A stretch of 37,426 nt of DNA from an uncultured Blautia sp. (lineage in GTDB: Bacteria; Bacillota; Clostridia; Lachnospirales; Lachnospiraceae): positions 1-37,426 of the forward strand of contig CAMNTH010000027.1 of the NCBI GenBank assembly GCA_946557785.1, given 5' to 3'. Shown piece by piece: positions 17,517 to 24,808 of this stretch. Position numbers and translations under genes: made by a program. Numbering within the stretch: position 1 is the first letter of the stretch; every line of letters starts with the position of its first letter. Under the pieces are notes generated by a model. The model was given only the letters and a program-made list of their open reading frames with translations, was not told where the DNA came from and did no database searches.

Positions 17517-18257
17517 CTAAATCTTCGTATTCCGATACTCATTTGCTGAAATTCCCTGAACCTTTTTAAACACTCTGGAAAAATGAGCAACATCGGTAAA
17601 ACCTACCATTTCCGCCACATCCGAGATACGGTATTCCGGTTCCTTTAAAAGTTCTTTTGCGTGGGAAATACGGATCTTGCTTAAAATTTCCGAAAAGTTT
17701 TTGCCTTCCTGTTTATTAAGAAGCTTACTTAAATGCCACTGGCTCACATACGTTTTTTCCGCCACAAGACTTAAGGAAATCTTTTCCTGATAATGGCTTT
17801 CCATATACTGCAATGCTTTTTTTACGATAAAGCTTCCTGCCATATTTTCTTCCGGCTCTGTATCCTGGCCTCCGGAATATCTTTTATCCAGTACCTCCGT
17901 CATAGCCTTCACAGCCTCTTCAAGCTCCTTCATATTAGAAGGTTTCAGCAAAAAACGTGATACCCCAAGGCGGATCGCCAGCTGACAGTAATCAAAATCA
18001 CGGTAGCCTGTCAAAATACTGATCTGCATATCAGGAAACTCAACCTTCAGCGCAGCGATCATCTGCAGTCCATCCATCCCCGGCATGGCAATATCGGAAA
18101 ACAGAATATCAGGTTTCTCCGTGCGGATCGTCTCAAGGCCTTCTATTCCGTTATATGCGCATGCCGTCACTGTACAGTGATACTTTTCCCATGGAATCAG
18201 ACTTGTAAGCCCCTCCACAATAATCGGCTCGTCATCAATTATCACTACTTTATACAT
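17517..18257 (-). CDS. Response regulator, AraC-type output (YesN-like)
   Basis: This 246-residue protein has a receiver domain (residues 1-120) with acidic Asp8/Asp9 and phospho-acceptor Asp55 (SDIAMPGMDG). An AraC-type double helix-turn-helix fills residues about 145-246 and ends VGFTDVAHFSRVFKKVQGISANEYR. The linker is short, making it smaller than many YesN proteins. It is the natural partner of the YesM-like kinase at 21526-23340 and should activate the GH94/ABC genes. It sits at the far end of the locus behind a terminator, with its own TATAAT at 18283-18288. GGGGGAT serves as ribosome site. Confidence 0.9.
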   Translation of the reverse strand: MYKVVIIDDEPIIVEGLTSLIPWEKYHCTVTACAYNGIEGLETIRTEKPDILFSDIAMPGMDGLQMIAALKVEFPDMQISILTGYRDFDYCQLAIRLGVSRFLLKPSNMKELEEAVKAMTEVLDKRYSGGQDTEPEENMAGSFIVKKALQYMESHYQEKISLSLVAEKTYVSQWHLSKLLNKQEGKNFSEILSKIRISHAKELLKEPEYRISDVAEMVGFTDVAHFSRVFKKVQGISANEYRNTKI

Positions 18258-18282
18258 GTGGTATCCCCCTGAATTCTTTCTA

Positions 18283-18288
18283 ATTATA
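18283..18288 (-). promoter_or_regulatory. -10 element for the response regulator
   Basis: A perfect TATAAT on the minus strand, 25 bp before the ATG and between the terminator and the gene. The -35 region 17 bp upstream (TTTCCT) is poor, so it may need an activator. Confidence 0.45.
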
Positions 18289-18311
18289 CCCCTTTTTCAC
18301 CAAAAAGGAAA

Positions 18312-18356
18312 GGTAAAAAAACAGACATCCGCCTTTTGCGAATGCCTGTTTTTACC
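18312..18356 (-). terminator. Terminator between ABC permease and response regulator
   Basis: A long imperfect hairpin joins GGTAAAAAAACAG-type sequence at 18312-18324 with CTGTTTTTACC at 18346-18356 and has an inner CGC/GCG stem. On the minus strand the T-run lies inside the descending arm. It would end transcripts of the transporter genes. Confidence 0.75.
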
Positions 18357-18367
18357 GTTTGGGGCAG

Positions 18368-19228
18368 TCAGCCTTTTACCGCACCTGCTGTCATTCCTTT
18401 GATAATGTACTTTTGTAAAAAGATATATACTAAGATTACGGGAATGACTACCAGGGAAACAGTGGACGCCATTAATCCATAATTGGTTCCCTCTTTTGAT
18501 GTAAGCATCTGCATCAGCCTGGTAATCGCCCAGTATTTTTTATTTCTAAGGAAAAACATCTGTGTAAATAAATCATTATAGCTCCAAAGAAAGGAAAATA
18601 TGGCAACCGTAGCAAAAGATGGCTTTGTCAGAGGCACAACAACCTTAAAAAAGGTCTGAAATGCATTGCTTCCTTCCATATATGCAGCCTCCTCAAGTTC
18701 TATAGGCAGGCTCTTGATATACCCTGTCAGCACCACAATGGCAAAAGATAAGTTGCCCGCAATCTGGGGCAGTATTACACACAACAGATTCAAAAACAAG
18801 GAGTTGGAAGCTGTGATTCCCATTCTGCTCTGCATCTGATAAACAGGAATAATCGTGGAAAACACCGGAAACATCATTCCTGCAACCACCAGGCTCATCA
18901 GTGTTCCCCGAAGCTTAAACTGATAGCGTACCAGTCCGAAGGAAGCCATCCCGGCCATCAGGATTACTGCTGCAGCTACTGAACAGGAAATAATAAGGCT
19001 GTTCCTGTATGCAGTAAAAATTCCAAGCCTGTCAAAAGCCATTTTATAATTGGCTGTAGTAAACAGATCCCCTAACGGAAGGGAAAAGGAATCCACAATG
19101 ATCTTATCTTTCGCTTTAAAAGAATTCAGCACTACCCAGACAATGGGATAGATCGTGGTAACAGCCCACATTGTAAGCACCCCATAGATCAGCACCGTAC
19201 CAGGGGGAATTTTTTTCTTTTTCTTCAT
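18368..19228 (-). CDS. ABC sugar permease, MalG type
   Basis: This 286-residue protein is the second permease of the GH94-linked importer. It has six hydrophobic segments, the EAA loop LEEAAYMEGSNAFQTFFKVV around residues 190-210, and the typical GMTAGAVKG C-terminus. It begins KKKKKIPPG, a basic cytoplasmic lead. It is 15 bp after the partner permease on the same strand. AGGAGG precedes the ATG. Confidence 0.9.
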   Translation of the reverse strand: MKKKKKIPPGTVLIYGVLTMWAVTTIYPIVWVVLNSFKAKDKIIVDSFSLPLGDLFTTANYKMAFDRLGIFTAYRNSLIISCSVAAAVILMAGMASFGLVRYQFKLRGTLMSLVVAGMMFPVFSTIIPVYQMQSRMGITASNSLFLNLLCVILPQIAGNLSFAIVVLTGYIKSLPIELEEAAYMEGSNAFQTFFKVVVPLTKPSFATVAIFSFLWSYNDLFTQMFFLRNKKYWAITRLMQMLTSKEGTNYGLMASTVSLVVIPVILVYIFLQKYIIKGMTAGAVKG

Positions 19229-19243
19229 GCCGTTTCCCCTCCT

Positions 19244-20131
19244 CTAGTAATCCGCTTCTTTAAAGATCGCATTTACCACCTTGGAGGTTACGATTCCAAG
19301 AACTACGATCACCACTGCAATTGCGCTTCCATAGTCAACATTCATAGCTTCAATAGTATGATAATACATATAAGTTCCTGTAAGAAATGTGCTTCCCTGG
19401 GGCATGCCCTTAGGGAACATTACCCAGGGCAGGTCAAATACCTTCAAAGCTCCTGTCACTGCCAGAACCGCACAGGTGCACATGACATTTCTAAGAAGAG
19501 GGATGGTAATATAGCGGACACGCTGCCATCTTGTAGCACCGTCAATGGATGCTACCTCATACAGGTCTTCTGAAATATTATTCAGCCCTGTGACCAGGAT
19601 GACAAAATAGAAGCCTACATACTGCCACATAACCGGTATCATCATTGTGACCAGTGCGATTCCTTTCGCTTTCCAGTCCATCAGCTCCGTTGCACCCAGA
19701 CGTTCCATAAGCTGATTGATCATTCCTTTGTTATAAAGGAAGATCAGGTTAAAAAGAAGACCAAGAGCAGTCGCCGAAATGACAATGGGGAAGAAATACA
19801 CTGTACGGAAAAACCTTGCCCCACGTCCGATATTGTCCACCAGAATTGCAAGCACTATGGCAATCCCCACCTGCCCCACGATAGTCACCGCCATCATGAT
19901 CAGTGTATTGATCATAGCTGTATGCATGTTTTTATCGGTGACCATATTCACGTAATTCAGATACCAGGGATCATTCCATCCCTTAGGGGCCGTCCCCAGC
20001 CTGCCTATTTTCTCAAAGCTATTTATAATATTCATAAAGAATGGATAATACAAATAGACGATCATGAAAAGGAAGGCAGGCAGGAGAAAAAATACCAGCT
20101 GCTTTTTGTTTTTATAAATATTTGCGCCCAT
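19244..20131 (-). CDS. ABC sugar permease, MalF type
   Basis: This 295-residue protein is the first permease of the importer. It has six hydrophobic segments starting at residues about 11-32 (QLVFFLLPAFLFMIVYLYYP), and its EAA loop is YEVASIDGATRWQRVRYITI. It starts just 3 bp after the binding-protein stop codon, so the two are tightly coupled, in contrast to the fucoside operon where a hairpin separates them. No ATPase is encoded nearby. Confidence 0.9.
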   Translation of the reverse strand: MGANIYKNKKQLVFFLLPAFLFMIVYLYYPFFMNIINSFEKIGRLGTAPKGWNDPWYLNYVNMVTDKNMHTAMINTLIMMAVTIVGQVGIAIVLAILVDNIGRGARFFRTVYFFPIVISATALGLLFNLIFLYNKGMINQLMERLGATELMDWKAKGIALVTMMIPVMWQYVGFYFVILVTGLNNISEDLYEVASIDGATRWQRVRYITIPLLRNVMCTCAVLAVTGALKVFDLPWVMFPKGMPQGSTFLTGTYMYYHTIEAMNVDYGSAIAVVIVVLGIVTSKVVNAIFKEADY

Positions 20132-20134
20132 TGC

Positions 20135-21457
20135 TTATTCTGCTGATTCTGCATAGATCGCAAAACCTTCTGCTACAGCATCTGCTGCAGAAACTTCACC
20201 TGTTACAATATTCGGCATACCGTCAAAAGTAGGGACACGGCACTCGCCCTGGAAGTTATCCTGAACTGCCGGTGTATAGGATGTTACTTTTGCACCGAAA
20301 TCAATGGCTTTAATCTGAAGGCTGTTCATAACGGAAGTATCAGCCTCAGGAGCTTCTTTCAAAGGACTTGCAGAATGCTGAGCAAATTTCAGGATCATAT
20401 CATCGCTGGTCATGTAGTTTACAAAGTCAACTGCTGCATCTTTCTTTTCCGGATCCTCCCATGCTTTTGCAGTAATATAATATCCCATGGAGAAGCCGCC
20501 GATCAGATCGCTTGCTTTTCTCACGTCGTTTTTGGAAGGAACAAATGTTACATCAAATCTGTCAAGAGCTTCTGTATCCAGTGTGGACGGATCTTCCGGA
20601 TCAGACTGGCATGCACCTACAATACCGCCAACCTTCCAGGAACCATCAAGAAGGAACGCTGCCTTATCCTGTGTAAATAGCTGGAATGTTTCATCATCTG
20701 TTGCAGATAAGGTATTTTCCGGGAAGCATCCTGCCTCGTACATTGCTTTTACATCTTCCATACCGTTCACCCATGCATCTGCTGCATCTGCTTCCGGAAC
20801 TGTGGGATGTGCTGCAAGATCAGTTTGATTATTAAAGATAGAATATTCCCACCAATAATGAGGGATGTTTCCAAGGGCTGCCGCTACTGGTGCATAGCCT
20901 TTTTCTTTAATCACTGCACAATCTGCCATAAACTGATCCCAGGTATAGTTCTCGTCAGGCATTGCAACGCCGCAGTCTTCCAAAACAGTCTTATTTACAA
21001 ACATTGCTTCCCAATAGCCATTTGTGGGAACTGCATAAGCTTTGCCGTCCACCATGGAAGTAGGAATCTTTGCATCATCAATATTTGCCGCATAATCCGG
21101 ATATTCTGCACGGATATCTTCAATAGAAACTACCTTTCCTGCTTCTACAAAGGAATTTGCATCAGCTCCGGTAAAGAAGAACAATACATCCGGCTCTGCA
21201 TCCATTTCAAAATCAGATACAACTGTTGTCTTAAACGTTTCATCAGAAGTTGCGGAATTATCATTTACTGTGTTTCCGGTTGCTTCCTGCCAGCCAGCTA
21301 AACCTTCCTGATAATTCTTGGAGTTGGAATCTTCGCCTGCAAAGGTGGTTACTACATTCAATTCTACGGACTCAGCGTGTACCATCAAGGCTCCCGCCCC
21401 TAACATAGAAGCCGTCATTGCTGTGCACAGTAATACAGATACCATTTTCTTCCTCAT
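20135..21457 (-). CDS. ABC sugar-transporter substrate-binding protein (family 1)
   Basis: This 440-residue exported protein belongs to the family-1 solute-binding proteins. The ATG at 21457 is used because TTGGAGGA lies before it; 14 codons upstream encode the ribosome site region. Residues 1-28 are a Sec signal peptide (RKK, a hydrophobic core, cleavage after MVHA). Cys11 sits inside the hydrophobic core without lipobox context, and there is no cysteine at the cleavage site, so lipid anchoring is not evident. The mature part has the DVLFFFTGADANSF and YYITAKAWEDPEKKDAAVDFVNYM blocks typical of the family. The ligand is inferred to be the disaccharide used by the GH94 enzyme. Confidence 0.88.
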   Translation of the reverse strand: MRKKMVSVLLCTAMTASMLGAGALMVHAESVELNVVTTFAGEDSNSKNYQEGLAGWQEATGNTVNDNSATSDETFKTTVVSDFEMDAEPDVLFFFTGADANSFVEAGKVVSIEDIRAEYPDYAANIDDAKIPTSMVDGKAYAVPTNGYWEAMFVNKTVLEDCGVAMPDENYTWDQFMADCAVIKEKGYAPVAAALGNIPHYWWEYSIFNNQTDLAAHPTVPEADAADAWVNGMEDVKAMYEAGCFPENTLSATDDETFQLFTQDKAAFLLDGSWKVGGIVGACQSDPEDPSTLDTEALDRFDVTFVPSKNDVRKASDLIGGFSMGYYITAKAWEDPEKKDAAVDFVNYMTSDDMILKFAQHSASPLKEAPEADTSVMNSLQIKAIDFGAKVTSYTPAVQDNFQGECRVPTFDGMPNIVTGEVSAADAVAEGFAIYAESAE

Positions 21458-21488
21458 AAAAATTCCTCCAATCTTTTTATTTTCCTTT

Positions 21489-21508
21489 GGGATTTCCATC
21501 CCGGAAAT
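21489..21508 (-). other. Overlapping inverted repeats in the binding-protein leader
   Basis: GGGAT/ATCCC (21489-21493 with 21498-21502) and ATTTCC/GGAAAT (21492-21497 with 21503-21508) are two perfect, mutually exclusive inverted repeats in the 68-bp leader between the kinase and the binding-protein gene. They may be an operator or an mRNA 5'-stabilising hairpin that raises binding-protein expression. Function is not known. Confidence 0.4.
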
Positions 21509-21525
21509 TTTTGTTTGTAACTATA

Positions 21526-23340
21526 TTATGCCTTAGTATTTGAGGAATTTGAATAACTGGAACTGCGATTTCTTGCATTTTCTTGTTGTGTTTGCACATT
21601 TTTGATCAACAATCTGGAGACAACTCTCTTTTCTCCCTCAAGACCGATGGAAAGTCCGCAGTCCTCGCCATACAATATCTTAAGCCTCTGATTTACGTTC
21701 GCAATGCCTAAGTTTCCAGAGGATTCCTTACTGGTATCATACCCGGGAGAAAGAAGACGGTTTATTTTCATTTTGCTCTCTTTTGTCATTTCTCCGTCAT
21801 TTTCTATTTCAAGGATAAGAAATTCTCCCTTAAAAAAGCTTCTGATAGTTACTATCCCCCCTCCCTTTGGCACAACACCGTGTTCTACCGCATTTTCAAT
21901 AATTGGCTGCAGGATCAGCCTTGGAACCAAGCACTGCATGGTCTCAGCCTGAAGCTCCTTTACCACCTTAAGCCGTTTTCCAAAACGTTCTGACGCAATA
22001 TAAAGATATGCGTTCACATAGATTATCTCTTCGGACAAAGGAACCTCAGGAAGTTTCCGCCTGTCCATTGCAGCATCCATTAAAGTGGAAAGTGCCTCAA
22101 TCATCTTGGAAATCTTTTCGTTTCCACCAAGCCTTGCCTCCCAATTGATGATCTCCAGTGTATTATTCATAAAATGGGGATTAATATGGGACTGCAGCGC
22201 CATAATCTTAGCATCCCTAAGAGCCAGTTCCTCCTCATAAATATGGTCAAACTGGTATTTCAGGGTTTTGGACATATGGTTAAAAGAATCCCTTAATGAT
22301 TCAAATTCCAGGCTTCTGGTGTTCTCTTCAAGCTGACATCCCAAATTTCCATATTCAATTTCCCTTGCATGATCCATCATGATATTTAGAGGATGGATCA
22401 GGTATTTCTGCGCAAGCATTATAAAAATAAAGATCATGGGTACAAGAAAAGTGATCAGCACCAGGACAATATACTCATATCCATAAAGGGGTTTAAAAAT
22501 TTCCGAAGTATCTGCCCTTAAAATAGCAGACAGCGTAAAATCACTGCCTTTCACAGTCTGGTAAATATAGGCTATTTCGCCCTCCAGAAAATACTTTGCC
22601 TCTTTGGTGCTTGCTATTTTGGGAATTTCATCCCATACCGTCCGGTCTCCCCGAATAATTACATCCTGGCCGCCAATCTTTATCAGCGCCTCCTCTGCCC
22701 CTGAGGATTTTAAAAGGGGTTCCAGACAATACTCCATATTCAAACGGTGAACCAGGACTCCCCAGGGCTTATAGGCTCCATTTACCAGGTTTCTCACCAG
22801 GTAGAGACGCCCTTCATTATAAAAAAGTCCAATGGAGGTATCCAATCCTTCTGCCAGTTCCATTACAGCCTCATGGTCTTTTTCCCAGTAAGTTTCCAAA
22901 TGGCGGTAGCTTCCTCCTGCAGGCGTATTGTAATTAGTAATCTTCAGCTCCGTAGGATTGGACTTTATCATAAAAATACTGTCAGAAATCTCTTTTCGTT
23001 TTCCAAACTGTCTGGACATATAGTAATGCCCCTTATTATATGCAGCATTAAAATCCGTCTGTTCCCTGCGCAGCTCATCATAACATCCGTAAAGCGTCCT
23101 GTCGTAGGTGGCCTGCCTGGAATCACTGATGGCACTGTCCAGACGTTCGATACTAATCTGGTTATCAAGCTCAAGCTGACGCGCCATCTGCTCAAGCACC
23201 GCCTTTTCCTGGCGGTTCACCAAAAAGTGGCCCACCAGAAAAATAATGATAATAAACGGAATTACCCAGTAAAACAAAACAATGCTGACCATCTTCCATT
23301 GAATGGATGTCAGTTTTTTCGGAATACAGCTTTCTTTCAT
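21526..23340 (-). CDS. Sensor histidine kinase, YesM/LytS-type
   Basis: This 604-residue membrane sensor has transmembrane segments at about 18-41 and 289-311 enclosing an extracellular sensing domain of about 245 residues. A HAMP linker follows (HPLNIMMDHAREIEYGNL, 316-333). The kinase core carries the phospho-acceptor in INPHFMNNTLE (His389), the N-box IIENAVEHG (480-488) and the G-box around GNLGIANVNQRL (542-553). The paired regulator is at 17517-18257. Its ATG overlaps the phosphohexomutase stop codon by four bases (ATGA), so the sensor is co-translated with a catabolic enzyme. It probably senses an extracellular sugar, directly or with the binding protein. Confidence 0.92.
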   Translation of the reverse strand: MKESCIPKKLTSIQWKMVSIVLFYWVIPFIIIIFLVGHFLVNRQEKAVLEQMARQLELDNQISIERLDSAISDSRQATYDRTLYGCYDELRREQTDFNAAYNKGHYYMSRQFGKRKEISDSIFMIKSNPTELKITNYNTPAGGSYRHLETYWEKDHEAVMELAEGLDTSIGLFYNEGRLYLVRNLVNGAYKPWGVLVHRLNMEYCLEPLLKSSGAEEALIKIGGQDVIIRGDRTVWDEIPKIASTKEAKYFLEGEIAYIYQTVKGSDFTLSAILRADTSEIFKPLYGYEYIVLVLITFLVPMIFIFIMLAQKYLIHPLNIMMDHAREIEYGNLGCQLEENTRSLEFESLRDSFNHMSKTLKYQFDHIYEEELALRDAKIMALQSHINPHFMNNTLEIINWEARLGGNEKISKMIEALSTLMDAAMDRRKLPEVPLSEEIIYVNAYLYIASERFGKRLKVVKELQAETMQCLVPRLILQPIIENAVEHGVVPKGGGIVTIRSFFKGEFLILEIENDGEMTKESKMKINRLLSPGYDTSKESSGNLGIANVNQRLKILYGEDCGLSIGLEGEKRVVSRLLIKNVQTQQENARNRSSSYSNSSNTKA

Positions 23341-24770
23341 AATGTCAGTCCCAGAAAGTGCTCAAATTCTTTTACCAAAGTTTTCACGATTTCCTTTTTT
23401 TCCATTTCACAGAAAATACGAAGCAGCGGCTCAGTACCGGAAAACCTGGCAATAATCCAGCCTCCGTTCTGGAAATAGACCTTACATCCATCCAAATAAG
23501 AAACCTTCTCAATAGGGAACTCCATCTCAGGCAGAAGCTTATCTTCCATTAAGATCTTATAAATTTCACGCTTCCGTTCCTTTGTGAAGGAATAGTCATG
23601 CTCCTCCATGTAAATTGTTCCGTATTCTTCCCGGATATCCCTCATAATTTCCGAAAGATGCCTGCCTGTAACAGCTACCATTTCCACCAGAAGCGCAGCA
23701 GCATAAATTCCGTCCTTTCCATTAATGTGTCCCCGCACCGTCAGCCCTCCGGAGGATTCCCCGCCGATCAGCGCATTGGTTTCCTGCATTTTAGAGGAAA
23801 TATATTTAAACCCAACAGGAACTTCGTAGCAGCGCTGACCAAAGCTTTTTGCCACATGGTCCAGCATATGGGTGGTAGCTACATTCCGGACACATGGACC
23901 GATCCAGCCTTTATACTTCAAAAGATAGTAATAAAGGACTACCAGAATATCATTTGGATGGAGAAATTCTCCCTGATCGTCGATCACGCCAATTCTATCT
24001 GCATCTCCGTCTGTTGCAATGCCGATGTCGCAATAACGGTCTATGACATAATTCTGAAGGGAACGCAGTGTTTCTGCATTTGGAGCCGGAAGCTTTCCTC
24101 CAAACAGGGTATCATGGCGCTCATGGATTGTCTCTACCTCACATCTTGCAATGGATAGAATGGTTTTCAGGGAGGTCTGGCTGACTCCGTACATGGGATC
24201 CAGCGCAATGCGAAGCCCTTTTTTTCGAATAGCCTCCATATCAATTCCGGAAATAATATTGTCAATATAATCGTTCAAAGGATTAAACTCTATCACCAGT
24301 CCCGCCTTTTTTGCTTCTTCATAAGGCATCAGAGCAGGAGGATTTCCTCTTTCCATTTCCCCTTCTGCAAGGGCAAAATACCTCTCCATATCCTGAGTCT
24401 GTAATTCATCCGCATCCCTGCCGCCCCTTGTAAAAAGTTTAAAGCCATTATAAATGGCAGGGTTATGACTTGCAGTAACCATCATACCGTAAGGCAGATC
24501 ATTTGCCATCACATAATACATGATCAAAGGTGTTGGTGAAGAGCGGTTTACAAACCTGCTGGAAATCCCCTCGGCAGCCAAAACCTCACATGCCCACATC
24601 ACTGCCTCTTTTGAAAGGAAGCGCCTGTCATATCCTATGCAGATTCCCTGATCTGCCACATTCTCCTCCTGCATTTTCATGGCAAGGGCTTTTGCAAGAA
24701 GCTGGATATTTGCTCTGGTAAATTCATCTCCAATGACAGCTCTCCAGCCGCCGGTTCCAAATCTGATCAT
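23337..24770 (-). CDS. Phosphohexomutase (phosphoglucomutase/phosphomannomutase family)
   Basis: This 477-residue four-domain enzyme interconverts sugar-1-phosphate and sugar-6-phosphate. The active-site serine lies in TASHNP (Ser101), the magnesium loop is DGDADR (254-259), the sugar-specificity loop is GGESSGG (336-342), and the phosphate-binding loop RFSGTEPLLRIF is near the C-terminus. The ATG at 24770 follows AAGGAGGG; an ATG seven codons upstream would overlap that site. It lies 38 bp after the GH94 phosphorylase, which suggests it processes that enzyme's product: glucose-1-phosphate or GlcNAc-1-phosphate. GGESSGG alone does not settle which. Confidence 0.9.
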   Translation of the reverse strand: MIRFGTGGWRAVIGDEFTRANIQLLAKALAMKMQEENVADQGICIGYDRRFLSKEAVMWACEVLAAEGISSRFVNRSSPTPLIMYYVMANDLPYGMMVTASHNPAIYNGFKLFTRGGRDADELQTQDMERYFALAEGEMERGNPPALMPYEEAKKAGLVIEFNPLNDYIDNIISGIDMEAIRKKGLRIALDPMYGVSQTSLKTILSIARCEVETIHERHDTLFGGKLPAPNAETLRSLQNYVIDRYCDIGIATDGDADRIGVIDDQGEFLHPNDILVVLYYYLLKYKGWIGPCVRNVATTHMLDHVAKSFGQRCYEVPVGFKYISSKMQETNALIGGESSGGLTVRGHINGKDGIYAAALLVEMVAVTGRHLSEIMRDIREEYGTIYMEEHDYSFTKERKREIYKILMEDKLLPEMEFPIEKVSYLDGCKVYFQNGGWIIARFSGTEPLLRIFCEMEKKEIVKTLVKEFEHFLGLTL

Positions 24771-24808
24771 CCTATCCCTCCTTCCGGACATGATACACGT
24801 CCTAGGTC

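Noticed and set aside
21425..21427. Cys11 of the binding protein at 20135-21457 as lipobox cysteine
   Set aside because: It is inside the hydrophobic core after SVLL with 17 more residues to a clear MVHA cleavage site; it does not fit a lipobox.
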